Assembly: GCA_905209085.1 (NCBI GenBank)
Contig: CAJLRM010000002.1
Location: forward strand, 62,001 to 126,000
Source: an uncultured Eubacteriales bacterium
GTDB taxonomy: Bacteria > Bacillota > Clostridia > Christensenellales > Borkfalkiaceae
Direction of reading: 5' to 3'
Length of the DNA: 64,000 nt
Part shown: one piece after another, positions 39,865 through 48,506 of the stretch
How the letters are laid out: each line of letters starts with the position of its first letter
Position numbering within the stretch: the stretch's first letter is position 1
The notes under the pieces: model-generated
What the model was told of the DNA's origin: nothing
Seen by the model: the letters and a program-made list of their open reading frames with translations, nothing else
Database searches by the model: none
Position numbers and translations under genes: made by a program

Positions 39865-42378
39865 ATGATGAAAAAAAATTATAAAATAAAGATTTTGTCG
39901 GCGGTGCCTCGGGAATACGAATACCAAATAAAAAACGGAAGCTTGTCGAGCGTTTCCCGCACCCCTCATTGCGAGGAAATTTTCGTCGAAGCCGAAGGCG
40001 GAACGGGTTGCCGCGAAACGCTTGTCAAGGCGGTTTGGAAAGAGGGCGGATTTACGTTTTGTCTCACCCAGGTAAGAGAAGAGTGCCCGATATTTTCCTC
40101 CCGCCTGCAAATCGCCGTCGTGCCGGCCTCGGATCGGCGCAACTATTTTGAGATCGCCGAACAGATAAAACGCAACAAAAAGCCGACGGACAGGGAACGG
40201 ACGGAAGCGGAAACGCCGTTTACGTACGCGCGGGCGAAAAAGCTGGAATGGCACCGATGCCCCACCTTTCTCGCCGTATTCGGCAACGTCAATTTATGGG
40301 AAGCGGGATTTCGCGGCTTCCCGATTGAGGAAAAACAGCACGTCGATCTGTACGATTATTTTATCCCCCGAAAAAATTGGGACAGAGTGGATTTCGGCGC
40401 GGACGCGCAGCGCGTCGTCTATCGCTATCTTCTCGGCCGCGGCATGGGCTGCCGCTGCCGCCTCAAACGCAGAAATTTAAAAGGGTACCTCCCCGCTTTA
40501 ACCGCGTCTTTGCGGGAAAACGACATCGAATACAGAGTCCTCGCCTTTTGCGACAGCAAAGAGGAACAAATCGAAAAGGACACAGGCACCTTTTATCTCG
40601 AAGCGGACTATCGTTCCGCGGGGCACGTGCTGACCGACGCCCAGGAAACGGCGAGGCGGGAATACGAGAAAAACGGCGGCGGCCGGGATACGCTTCTCAG
40701 GGTGAAGCTGTCCGCCGAAAACACCGCGGACACGCCCCGTTTCGCCTATTTTCGTCTGCCGCACATCAATACGCAGGTCATGGCGGAAAACGAGCAGGTA
40801 AATCAGCGCTTCGAAAACGGGACGGGCGTTTACGGCGATAAAATTTATATGCTTTCCTCTTTCAAAGACGAAAAGGGAACGCCGGAAGGATTGGAATGCG
40901 CCTTTTTTCTACCTCCCAAGAAAAAGACGGAAATTTTCCTGCTCCTGTTTCATTCTCCCGTTTCGAGGGAAGAAGCCGATCGTTATTCCCCTTCGGACTT
41001 TGAAATAAGACTGCGCGCGGCGTCGGCGTATTGGGAAAGCGCTCTCGGATCGCTTTCCCGGTGGCATCTGCCCGAAAAACTCATCGACGAAAGCGTCAAG
41101 ACGGGATATCTGCACCTTTTGGAAAGCTGTTACGGACGGAAAGAGGACGGCGTGTTCGCGCCCGCCGCGGGCGTTTACAGTCCCATCGGTTCGGAAAGTT
41201 CTCCCATCGTTCAGTTTATGGACAGCGTGGGCAACCTCTCTTTTGCGGGGCGCAATCTCGACTATTTTTTCGCAAAACAGCACCCCGACGGCTTCATTCA
41301 GAACATGACGGGATATATGCTGGAAAACGGAATGGTTTTGTATACGGCGGGTCTGCATTACGCGTATTCCAAGGATAAGGAATGGCTTTTAAAAAATCAG
41401 ACGGCAATCCTTTCCGCGGCGTCCTATCTCGAAAGATGGATAGAGCGCAACAAGTGTGAAAAATCGGGCGGTTACGGCATGATAGACGGTCAGGTGGCGG
41501 ATCCCGCGGATACTTTCCGCTCCTATGCGCTTAATGCCTGCGCGTACGCGGGATTAAAAAATGCAGCGGCGCTTTTAAAAGAATGCGAAAACGTTTACGC
41601 GGAAAAGCTTGCGTTCCTTGCGGAGGAATTAAGGAAAAATATCCGCGCGGCATTTAAAGAATCGGAAGTGAACGCTCCCCTGGTGCCCTTAAAAAGCGGA
41701 GAATGGGTCCCCGCCGTCCCGCCTTGGGCGGAGGGACGCGGCGCGGTGTCCCTGCATTTCGACGGCGAGATCTGCGTGACGCACGCCTCGCACGTTTTGA
41801 AGGACAGCCTTTTGTCCCTGCCTTTTTTGGTGTATTACGGCGTTTATGATTTGAAATCCCGCGAAAGTAATGATATAATAGATTATATCACCGATTCCTA
41901 CCTCGACTACAATACGGCTTATAGCCAGCCCTATTACAGCCTCGTGCCCCTGCTCAATCTTTTCCGCGGAGAAAGGAACTGCTTTTTAAAGGAATACTAT
42001 ACGGCGCTGTCCACGCTGGCGGATCGGGAAACGCATTCTTTCTGGGAACATTATTTTCTCGCCACGCCGCATAAGACGCACGAGCAGGCATGGTTTTTGA
42101 TGCGCACCCGTTTCATGCTGTATTACGAAGAGGGGGACGCATTGAAGCTCCTTTACGGAATTCCCGACGAATGGAGAGTCCGCGGCAAGAGAATCGCCTT
42201 GAAAGACGCCCGCTGTTATTTCGGGAAATTTTCCCTCGACGTGTTTTTTGGGGAAAAGAGCACGGAAATCTCGTTCGAATGCGACTTTGAGGATCAAAGG
42301 ACGTTCATACAGCTTTCGGAAGGCGAGCGGGAACTCGCCGTGAGGAAAGGAAAAAATCATTACAGCATCGGGAGATAA
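39865..42378 (+). CDS. large cytosolic (alpha/alpha)6-type glycosidase candidate
   Basis: The 837-residue protein has an N-terminal beta-rich half (for example FSSRLQIAVVPASDRRNYFE and RFAYFRLPHINTQVMAENEQ) and a C-terminal helical half. In the latter, paired motifs such as FMDSVGNLSFAGRNLDYFFA, QHPDGFIQNMTGYMLENGMV and DKEWLLKNQTAILSAASYLE resemble six-hairpin glycosidases. Acidic candidates include Asp in GYGMIDGQVADPADTFRSYA. I cannot name a GH family. It has no secretion signal, so it should act on imported oligosaccharide. It lies 6 nt after the GH-like gene and 1 nt before the AraC gene. Confidence 0.6.
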   Translation: MMKKNYKIKILSAVPREYEYQIKNGSLSSVSRTPHCEEIFVEAEGGTGCRETLVKAVWKEGGFTFCLTQVREECPIFSSRLQIAVVPASDRRNYFEIAEQIKRNKKPTDRERTEAETPFTYARAKKLEWHRCPTFLAVFGNVNLWEAGFRGFPIEEKQHVDLYDYFIPRKNWDRVDFGADAQRVVYRYLLGRGMGCRCRLKRRNLKGYLPALTASLRENDIEYRVLAFCDSKEEQIEKDTGTFYLEADYRSAGHVLTDAQETARREYEKNGGGRDTLLRVKLSAENTADTPRFAYFRLPHINTQVMAENEQVNQRFENGTGVYGDKIYMLSSFKDEKGTPEGLECAFFLPPKKKTEIFLLLFHSPVSREEADRYSPSDFEIRLRAASAYWESALGSLSRWHLPEKLIDESVKTGYLHLLESCYGRKEDGVFAPAAGVYSPIGSESSPIVQFMDSVGNLSFAGRNLDYFFAKQHPDGFIQNMTGYMLENGMVLYTAGLHYAYSKDKEWLLKNQTAILSAASYLERWIERNKCEKSGGYGMIDGQVADPADTFRSYALNACAYAGLKNAAALLKECENVYAEKLAFLAEELRKNIRAAFKESEVNAPLVPLKSGEWVPAVPPWAEGRGAVSLHFDGEICVTHASHVLKDSLLSLPFLVYYGVYDLKSRESNDIIDYITDSYLDYNTAYSQPYYSLVPLLNLFRGERNCFLKEYYTALSTLADRETHSFWEHYFLATPHKTHEQAWFLMRTRFMLYYEEGDALKLLYGIPDEWRVRGKRIALKDARCYFGKFSLDVFFGEKSTEISFECDFEDQRTFIQLSEGERELAVRKGKNHYSIGR

Positions 42379-42379
42379 A

Positions 42380-43231
42380 TTGAAATACGTCAATCTCATA
42401 TTCGGCTCTTTGCCGAGAATCATGTACGCGCACGAATGTACGATAAAGGATCTGAACGGACAGCCGCGCAGCAACGGCTATTTTGAGTTGACCTTTGTCG
42501 AACAGGGAGAAATGAACGTAAAAAGCGCCCGTCTGGAAACGGATTGTAAAATAGGAGCGGGAGAGTTTTTTTTCGCGCCCGTGGGCGTGGAATACGAAGC
42601 GTCGACAAAGGGCGAATTGAAGCATAGCTGCGCCGCGTTTTTTCTCGAAGGCGGACACAAGCTCACGGACGAAAGAGAGATTGTTTTTGACAGGTCGGAC
42701 AACACCGTTTTGGTGAAGCTGGAAAGTCTTTTCGTCCCCGTGCGGGGGAAGTTGGAGGACAGCCGCTCCCACGACGTCATGAAGCGCATTATCAAGGAAT
42801 GTATGGATTTTTCGGGCGATTACTGCAATTTGAAGTGCGCGCAGCTGATCGTGGAGCTGCTTCTCTCCGTGGCGTATACCTCCCGTGAACGGCGGGATAC
42901 GGAGGCGGGAAACCGATATTACTGCGAAAGGATCAAGCGGTATTTATCCGTCAATTATCCCAATCCTTCGCTCGACATGAACGCGGTGGCGGGATTCATG
43001 GGGCTGCACCCCAATTATATCAGCGGGATCTATAAAAAGATTACGGGCAAGACGATCATGGCGGAACTGAAAGAGATACGCCTTTCAGAAGCAAAGAGGC
43101 TGCTGGGACTGAATAAGTATCTCGTCAAAGACGTGGCGAAGATGGTGGGCTTTGAGGATTATAACTATTTTTCCGTGGTTTTCAGGCGGGAAGTCGGCGT
43201 TTCGCCGGGAGAATATTATTTGATTCCATGA
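42380..43231 (+). CDS. AraC-family transcriptional regulator
   Basis: The 283-residue protein has an N-terminal cupin-like sensing domain (GYFELTFVEQGEMNVKSARL, IGAGEFFFAPVGVEYEA) and two C-terminal HTHs (SLDMNAVAGFMGLHPNYISG, then YLVKDVAKMVGFEDYNYFSV and FRREVGVSPGEYY). It likely activates the surrounding operon when a cognate sugar binds. The start is a TTG preceded by GGGAG at 6-nt spacing, one base after the glycosidase stop. Its own stop overlaps the next ATG. Confidence 0.92.
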   Translation: MKYVNLIFGSLPRIMYAHECTIKDLNGQPRSNGYFELTFVEQGEMNVKSARLETDCKIGAGEFFFAPVGVEYEASTKGELKHSCAAFFLEGGHKLTDEREIVFDRSDNTVLVKLESLFVPVRGKLEDSRSHDVMKRIIKECMDFSGDYCNLKCAQLIVELLLSVAYTSRERRDTEAGNRYYCERIKRYLSVNYPNPSLDMNAVAGFMGLHPNYISGIYKKITGKTIMAELKEIRLSEAKRLLGLNKYLVKDVAKMVGFEDYNYFSVVFRREVGVSPGEYYLIP

Positions 43232-44655
43232 AGAAAACAGTATATCTGAAAAAGGCGGGCGTTTACGCCGCCTTTCTTCTTCCCGTTTTCGTATGCGGCA
43301 TCGCGGGCGGGGACACGTTTTTCAACATCGCCGTTTCGCTCGTCGCCGTGACGTATCTTTTGATGCTCAACGACGGAATGCGCGCGGCGTATCTGCTCTG
43401 CGCGGTCTACGCGGTCAGTTACGCCGCCGTCGGGTTTGCGTCCGCGCTTTACGCCACGGCGGTGTTTCACGCCTGCGTGTTGCTCCCCACGGCGGTCTTT
43501 CGCTTTGTCGTTTCAGGGAAAAAACAAATCGGCGCGGACATTCGCCGCTTGAAAATCAAAGGATGGACGGCGGCGCTCTCTTGTTGCGCCTTGCTTGCGT
43601 GCGCGCTGTATTTCCTGTTAAAACGAATCGGGGACGCGCAGCCCTTTTTGGACGGACTTATCTTAGCCGTCAGCGTCGTCACCAGCATTTTGATGCTGAA
43701 AAACCATCTCGAAATGTGGTGGTTTAATCTGTTCTCTTCTCTCTTGTACGTCGTCTTGTGGATTGTGCAGTTTATTTCCATCGGGGAAGGACTGGCGCTC
43801 GCGGGGATGCAGACGGTGGTTTCTCTCATCAATCTCCGCGGCGTCGTTAAATGGATTCAAGCGGATAGAAAAAATCATGCGCAGACAGCGCGTGGGGAGG
43901 CGGGCGTGGATTTATTGATATTCGGCGGACAGAGCAATATGCAGGGGCAGACGGAAGCGGAACTTGCGGAGCCGCCCGTGGAAGGCGCAAGGGAGTACAG
44001 AATATTGACGGACAGCCTGCGCCCTTTGCGCCATCCCGTGGGGGAGGACATCGGGGAACTGCTGCTCGGCGCGCATTTGGGGAGAGGCTCGCTTGTGCCC
44101 TATTTCGCGGCGGCGTATATCGCGGAAACGGGAAAAAACGTCGTGGCCGTCCACGCGGCAAAGGGCGCCACCCTTCTCTCTCAATGGGAAAAAGACAGCG
44201 AAACGGGAAAAGAAAGATACGCCAAAACGATCGAAAAAATTGGCGCCGCAAAGCGCAAGTGCAGCGGAATCGAAAAGGTTTATTATATATGGTTGCAGGG
44301 CGAAAGCGACGCCCTTGCGGCAACGGAGGAAAAATCCTATCGGGAATCGCTCGTGCGTTATAAAAATGATTTGAAAGCGGACGCAGGGATCGATTCTTTT
44401 ATGATCATCGAAGTCGGATATTTCGCCTCTCATTTCGGCGGCAGGGAAAAAGACGAGAAAATTATGCGCGCGCAGGAAGAGGTATGCCGGGAAGAGGAGG
44501 ATTTTGTTCTTCTCACCGACATAACCAAAAAATTGTCTTTGGACGAAAGATATACGAATCCCGAGGCGGTGGGGCATTACAACAACGCGGCGATGAAAAT
44601 CATCGGCGAAACGGCGGGAAAAGCCGCCGCGCGTTACCGAAAGGGCGTCTTTTGA
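43228..44655 (+). CDS. fusion of PnuC-like membrane domain with SGNH sialate-O-acetylesterase-type domain
   Basis: Residues 1-215 are a polytopic membrane part that ends with HLEMWWFNLFSSLLYVVLWI, IGEGLALAGMQTVVSLINL and RGVVKWIQ, the layout of PnuC-type vitamin transporters. Residues 225-475 form an SGNH hydrolase of the SASA/CE6 type, with nucleophile motif FGGQSNMQG (near 232-240), VVAVHAAKGATLLSQWE, the WLQGESDA block (about 355), and a C-terminal HYNNAA with the His. CE6 enzymes remove acetyl groups from sugars. I know of no described PnuC-esterase fusion. ATGA overlap with araC puts it in the carbohydrate operon. Confidence 0.75.
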   Translation: MKKTVYLKKAGVYAAFLLPVFVCGIAGGDTFFNIAVSLVAVTYLLMLNDGMRAAYLLCAVYAVSYAAVGFASALYATAVFHACVLLPTAVFRFVVSGKKQIGADIRRLKIKGWTAALSCCALLACALYFLLKRIGDAQPFLDGLILAVSVVTSILMLKNHLEMWWFNLFSSLLYVVLWIVQFISIGEGLALAGMQTVVSLINLRGVVKWIQADRKNHAQTARGEAGVDLLIFGGQSNMQGQTEAELAEPPVEGAREYRILTDSLRPLRHPVGEDIGELLLGAHLGRGSLVPYFAAAYIAETGKNVVAVHAAKGATLLSQWEKDSETGKERYAKTIEKIGAAKRKCSGIEKVYYIWLQGESDALAATEEKSYRESLVRYKNDLKADAGIDSFMIIEVGYFASHFGGREKDEKIMRAQEEVCREEEDFVLLTDITKKLSLDERYTNPEAVGHYNNAAMKIIGETAGKAAARYRKGVF

Positions 44656-45256
44656 CGGTCAAAGATCGTTTTTGAGTCGGTAAACGAAAAAGGAGAGGTT
44701 TTGACGCCGGCGAACGAAGTTAAGGGCGGAAGGAATTTTGCCGCGAAACGCGGACTGCTTTCGACTCAAAAAATAAGACGGATTTCTTTCCCCTGCGCGG
44801 CAACCGTTTTCCGCAATTTTTTCAGGATTTCGTTTGCGTATCCTTGCTTTGAAAAGTCGGCTTTTTGCCGACTTTTTTGATGCGGGAAATTCTTTCCGCG
44901 TCTTATAAAGGGGAAAAGACGGCGTAAGGTAAGCGGGCTTTTGAAAAGCCTGCGGGAAGCGGACAAAAAGACGTTTTGGAAACGAGGAGCCACTTTTTAG
45001 AGCGCCTTGTCTGCCGAAGCGTTTTTTTCCTAAAAAAGTCGAAAAAAATTTTTTCTTTCGTGCAAAAACCGCACGAAAAGAATGCGAAAATAGTCATCGA
45101 CGAGGGGCGGGAAGCAAGAAAAGATAAAGGCATGACTCACTTTGCGCGAGAAAGTCCAAAAAACAGCAAAACCGAACTTGCCGTTAGCGCCGCGAAGCGG
45201 GGCGCATGAAAGCTTGCCGAAAATTCTCGCCGCTCATTTTCAAAGAGGTGAAAACG
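44656..45256. other. intergenic region between carbohydrate operon and ACP-ligase operon
   Basis: About 600 bases. A clear terminator, AAAAGTCGGC-TTTTT-GCCGACTTTTTT, lies at 44852-44878. No promoter with good spacing could be placed for the next operon, and no precursor-peptide gene is convincing. AGAGGTG at the right end is the ribosome binding site of the next gene. Confidence 0.55.
44852..44878. terminator. terminator of the carbohydrate operon
   Basis: Perfect 10-bp stem AAAAGTCGGC / GCCGACTTTT with a 5-nt loop and T-run; it is symmetrical enough to act in both directions. Confidence 0.85.
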
Positions 45257-46063
45257 ATGATGGATACGGAACATTTGAAAAACAACTTAGCCCTTACCCG
45301 TACGGAAAATTATTTTTTGGCATGGATGAAAAACTTTTACGACGTTTCTTCGTTATACGGCTATTCGTTTGTAGAATTAAAGCGCGTATTTGCGGATTTT
45401 TTGAGCGCCGCGAGATACGAAAAATATGGCGGCGTGCCGAGCCTTTTAAGCATTGCCGAAAAAAACGGCATCGTTTCGCATCGCCGTTTTCCCGCGCCCG
45501 TAGGTTCGCCCTGTTCGGCGGTTACGGCGTCGGAGTTTATTCGAGGGCAGAAAGAGAGCGCCTTGTGCTTGGTGCGCGTCAATGAAAAGTTTTTCGGCGA
45601 ATCCCCGCGTCGGAAAAGCGCCCTCCTGCGGGTGGACAACGCGCTGCGCTGGGTAAACGGCGGTCCGATTTCGGCGGGGCAATTTACGGCGGAACGCTTT
45701 GAAGAAGTTTTCGGCGGCGGAGTGGACGTGTATGAAGCGGAAGATTTGAACGCGCGCGTTGGCGAGGATTGCGGAAATCGAATCCGCAGGCAGGACTTTT
45801 TCGAGATACACCCGACGATAGGGCTGGAAAAGTTTTCCCGGGCGATGAGGGTTTTGCTGACGACCCGAAGGCGCATGGCGGAATATTATAAAAATCAAAC
45901 GCAAATGGCGGCGCTTTGGCGTCGGGATTGCAAAATTTTCGAGGATTTATATTTTCAATCGAAGCGTCAGCTCTATAAACGCACGAAAAACGAAAGCGAG
46001 CTGTATCGAACGATAAACGACGCGATACGTATCGAACGGCAGATCGCGGAGGCGATGGAATGA
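45257..46063 (+). CDS. unknown protein, possibly degenerate BtrH-like, first gene of the ACP-ligase operon
   Basis: The 268-residue protein has no named domain that I recognise. Its layout parallels the BtrH-like protein three genes downstream: an N-terminal part with ENYFLAWMKNFYDVSSLYGY, a central LLRVDNALRWVNGGPISAGQF resembling that protein's VVDHIYRNSF...ISLDNL region, and a helical C-terminus. The Cys and His of the triad are not conserved here, so if related it would be inactive. ATG 45257 follows AGAGGTG; the longer frame from 45206 lacks a site. The ACP-like gene starts in its stop codon (ATGA). Confidence 0.65.
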   Translation: MMDTEHLKNNLALTRTENYFLAWMKNFYDVSSLYGYSFVELKRVFADFLSAARYEKYGGVPSLLSIAEKNGIVSHRRFPAPVGSPCSAVTASEFIRGQKESALCLVRVNEKFFGESPRRKSALLRVDNALRWVNGGPISAGQFTAERFEEVFGGGVDVYEAEDLNARVGEDCGNRIRRQDFFEIHPTIGLEKFSRAMRVLLTTRRRMAEYYKNQTQMAALWRRDCKIFEDLYFQSKRQLYKRTKNESELYRTINDAIRIERQIAEAME

Positions 46064-46290
46064 GAAACAGAAGACTGGAAGCAAAAATCGCAGAGCTGGC
46101 GCGCGAAAAAACGGGCAAAGAACTGACGGAAAATTTGAAGGAGAGCGGATGGGACGAGCGGGGACTCGTGGCGCTGATGGCGTGGATCGAGGAACGCTTC
46201 GGCTTTTTCTTCGACGCCGAGGATTTACAGGCGGACAAGCTGTTGACGCTCAGGGATTTATCAGAATTGACGGAGAAATACGTGATATGA
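46060..46290 (+). CDS. acyl-carrier-protein-like domain lacking the phosphopantetheine serine
   Basis: The 76-residue protein matches the ACP/PCP four-helix pattern. The diagnostic helix II reads WDERGLVALMAWIEERFGFF, followed by FDAEDLQADKLLTLRDLSELTEKYVI. Aligning the conserved IEExF block with E. coli AcpP places Glu33 where Ser36 of the DSL motif normally carries 4'-phosphopantetheine; Asp32 is kept but Ser and Leu are replaced (DER). It therefore should not be converted to the holo form. ATGA overlaps tie it to both neighbours. It may act as a docking or structural subunit for the adjacent ligase-like and BtrH-like proteins. Confidence 0.75.
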   Translation: MRNRRLEAKIAELAREKTGKELTENLKESGWDERGLVALMAWIEERFGFFFDAEDLQADKLLTLRDLSELTEKYVI

Positions 46291-47534
46291 AATTGTGGGA
46301 ATATCTGAAAGAGAAAATGGCGCCCTATGCGGAGCGGATCGCGTTTGCCGGCTCGAGAACAACGTATGGAAAATTGCTCTCTTTTGAAAAGGGCAAAAAA
46401 GGAAAGGGGCGTCTGACGATGTGTGGGGGAAAGACGAAAGAAGAACGGGCGATGAGGATTTTAAAATGCCTCGCAAGGGGAGAAACCGCCGTTCTTTGGA
46501 AGAAAGAACAGGAGGATATGTTTTTTGAAAAAGTAAAAAGGGGAGGGCAGGTGTGCGGTGAAGCGGCTTTTTTGACGTTTGACGAGTCGGACTCTTTGAA
46601 AGAGAACGCGCTGACCGACGAGAAGATCCTTTGTCAGCTCGAAGGCATTTCTTCTTATTTCGACGTGAAGGGTTTAAAAAGCATAGCGATCGCGGGCGAG
46701 CCGACGGATCCCGCGGTATTGACGGGCGAATTCTTGTATGCGCTCCTCAACGGTCTGACGATATATTTTTACGAGGGACCCGTTCTCCCGCAGCGGCTGG
46801 CGCGGTTTTTGAAAGAAAACGGCATCGAAGTGTTCTGCGGGACGCCTACTTTGTATCTGGCTTTGAAACGCTGCGTATCGGAAAAATATTTTCCCGTAAA
46901 AGCGGCTGTAATCGGCGGCGAACGCCTGACGAAAAACGCCGCGCTGTCGATTGCGGAAAGCTTTTCGCGCACGGATTTTTACGGCGTATACGGTCCGACG
47001 GAACACGGATTTCAGGCGAGCGTTCTTTTGCCTGAGGATTTTGCCGAAAGAGCGGGCAGCATCGGAAAGCCCGTAGGGCGGACAAAAATGCGCATTCAGG
47101 AGGGGGAGATACAGATCAAATCTCCTGTTGCGGCGGGAGAAAGGGCGCGGGGGAAAGAAAAACTTTGTCGCGGCTGGCTGCATACGGGCATTGCGGGGCA
47201 TACGGATGCGGAAGGGTATTATTATCCGGACGGGGAGTATCCCGACGGGCGGGAGGAGAAAATCGTCCGCGCGGGCTTCAATATCTTCCCCGCGGAGATA
47301 GAGCGCGTCCTGCGAACGTTTCCCGGAATAGAGGACTGCCGTGTGTTCGGAATAGACGACGAACTGTACGGACAGAGGATCTGCGTGCGGATCAAGGGGA
47401 GCGTGACGCTGCCCGAACTCAGACGATACGCGGCGGAAAAGCTCCCGCCCTATCTCGTGCCTCACGAATATCGATTAAACGGTCGTTTTGAGGACGATTT
47501 TGAAGAAAGGCCGAAGCGCGGCGGCCGGGAGTGA
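46287..47534 (+). CDS. divergent adenylating-enzyme (AMP-ligase) homologue with lost P-loop
   Basis: The 415-residue protein belongs to the ANL superfamily: FYGVYGPTEHG (A5, about 231-241), the hinge region EEKIVRAGFNIFPAEIERVL (A8, about 323-342), and a C-terminal subdomain. The Gly/Ser/Thr-rich A3 loop (TSGTTGxPKG) is replaced by FLTFDESDSLKENALT (about 95-110). The A7 Asp is replaced (HTGIAGHTD), and the A10 catalytic Lys is not evident in EERPKRGGRE. It is also about 80 residues shorter than normal ligases. It may be a scaffold or have altered chemistry. Its start overlaps the ACP-like stop. Confidence 0.78.
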   Translation: MKLWEYLKEKMAPYAERIAFAGSRTTYGKLLSFEKGKKGKGRLTMCGGKTKEERAMRILKCLARGETAVLWKKEQEDMFFEKVKRGGQVCGEAAFLTFDESDSLKENALTDEKILCQLEGISSYFDVKGLKSIAIAGEPTDPAVLTGEFLYALLNGLTIYFYEGPVLPQRLARFLKENGIEVFCGTPTLYLALKRCVSEKYFPVKAAVIGGERLTKNAALSIAESFSRTDFYGVYGPTEHGFQASVLLPEDFAERAGSIGKPVGRTKMRIQEGEIQIKSPVAAGERARGKEKLCRGWLHTGIAGHTDAEGYYYPDGEYPDGREEKIVRAGFNIFPAEIERVLRTFPGIEDCRVFGIDDELYGQRICVRIKGSVTLPELRRYAAEKLPPYLVPHEYRLNGRFEDDFEERPKRGGRE

Positions 47535-47570
47535 TCAAAAATTATGGAAAAAGAGGAGGAAGGGAAGAAA

Positions 47571-48506
47571 ATGTTGCGCAATAAAATCGAGGGCGTAAAA
47601 CCCTTTAACGAATTTTGGTTCAAAAGCTGTTACTATCATCAGCTGGTGGCGGGATTATCCTGCTTCGGGATCACCCACGGCGATTTTTTGGTAAACAGCA
47701 TGGTGTTTATAGAACGGGATTTCCTTTTGGACACGACGGGCATCCTTGGCGAAAAGGAATTTGAAAAATTTTTCGGATATACTTGCCGCCGCTGCAACAT
47801 AACGGAGAAATCGTTGTTGAAAAGGATAGACAAAGGCTGTCCCGTCATCGTGGGCGTGGATTGTTTTTATCTCGAAAGCAGGTCGGACACCTATCGCATC
47901 ACCCACGCGCCGCACTTTATTTTGGCCTATGGATACGACTTGGAAAAACGGGAAGTCAATGTCGTGGATCACATTTACAGGAACAGTTTTGAGTATTCAA
48001 AAAAGACGATCTCTTTGGATAATCTGTTATGGGCGAACGCGATGTACAAAAAGAAACCCTATCAAAAGAGGATTACCTGTCGGGTTCTTAGAAAGAGGGG
48101 AAAAGCGCAAGAAAAAAATATTTTGCTAAAACTGGACGGGAAACGTCTGGAAAAAAGCAGGAAAAATTCTTTGGAAAACCTCGGGGAAATGAAGAGAATG
48201 TTCGCGGAAGATCTGCCTTCCCTGGCGGAGAGCGCCGAGCGGATCATAAATTATTTGCAGAATATAAAAACTTCTTTATACTGCGTTTCGAAAATAGAGA
48301 TCTTCGAACGGGACGCGGAAAAAAAGTTCGTTTTGTTTCAGCTGATCGGCGCGTATTCTAACATCCTATCTCTCTTCTGGAAAATGTTTCATCAGCAAAA
48401 TTTTGAGTTTTGCAAAAAGCACTCGGACAGCATTTTAAGGAAGATCGAGGCGATAGAGGAAGCGGAAGAAAAGGTATATCATTTTTTAGAGGAGGCTTGC
48501 GGATGA
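47571..48506 (+). CDS. BtrH N-terminal-like cysteine acyltransferase/peptidase-fold protein
   Basis: The 311-residue protein resembles the BtrH N-terminal domain, a papain/C39-like fold; BtrH transfers an acyl group from an ACP to an aminoglycoside. FWFKSCYYHQLVAGLSCFG supplies Cys20. PVIVGVDCFYL precedes THAPHFILAYGYD with His115, and VNVVDHIYRNS gives Asp133, an apparent intact triad. A helical C-terminal half follows. ATG 47571 lies after AGGAGGAAGGGA; an in-frame ATG at 47544 is possible. Beside the ACP-like and ligase-like genes, acyl transfer from a carrier is a sensible role but unproven. Confidence 0.75.
   Translation: MLRNKIEGVKPFNEFWFKSCYYHQLVAGLSCFGITHGDFLVNSMVFIERDFLLDTTGILGEKEFEKFFGYTCRRCNITEKSLLKRIDKGCPVIVGVDCFYLESRSDTYRITHAPHFILAYGYDLEKREVNVVDHIYRNSFEYSKKTISLDNLLWANAMYKKKPYQKRITCRVLRKRGKAQEKNILLKLDGKRLEKSRKNSLENLGEMKRMFAEDLPSLAESAERIINYLQNIKTSLYCVSKIEIFERDAEKKFVLFQLIGAYSNILSLFWKMFHQQNFEFCKKHSDSILRKIEAIEEAEEKVYHFLEEACG

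Noticed and set aside
44701..44880. TTG-started frame of 59 codons after AAAAAGGAGAGG, downstream of the PnuC-esterase fusion
   Set aside because: It runs straight through the terminator hairpin at 44852-44878 and ends in it. The composition does not look like a peptide precursor.
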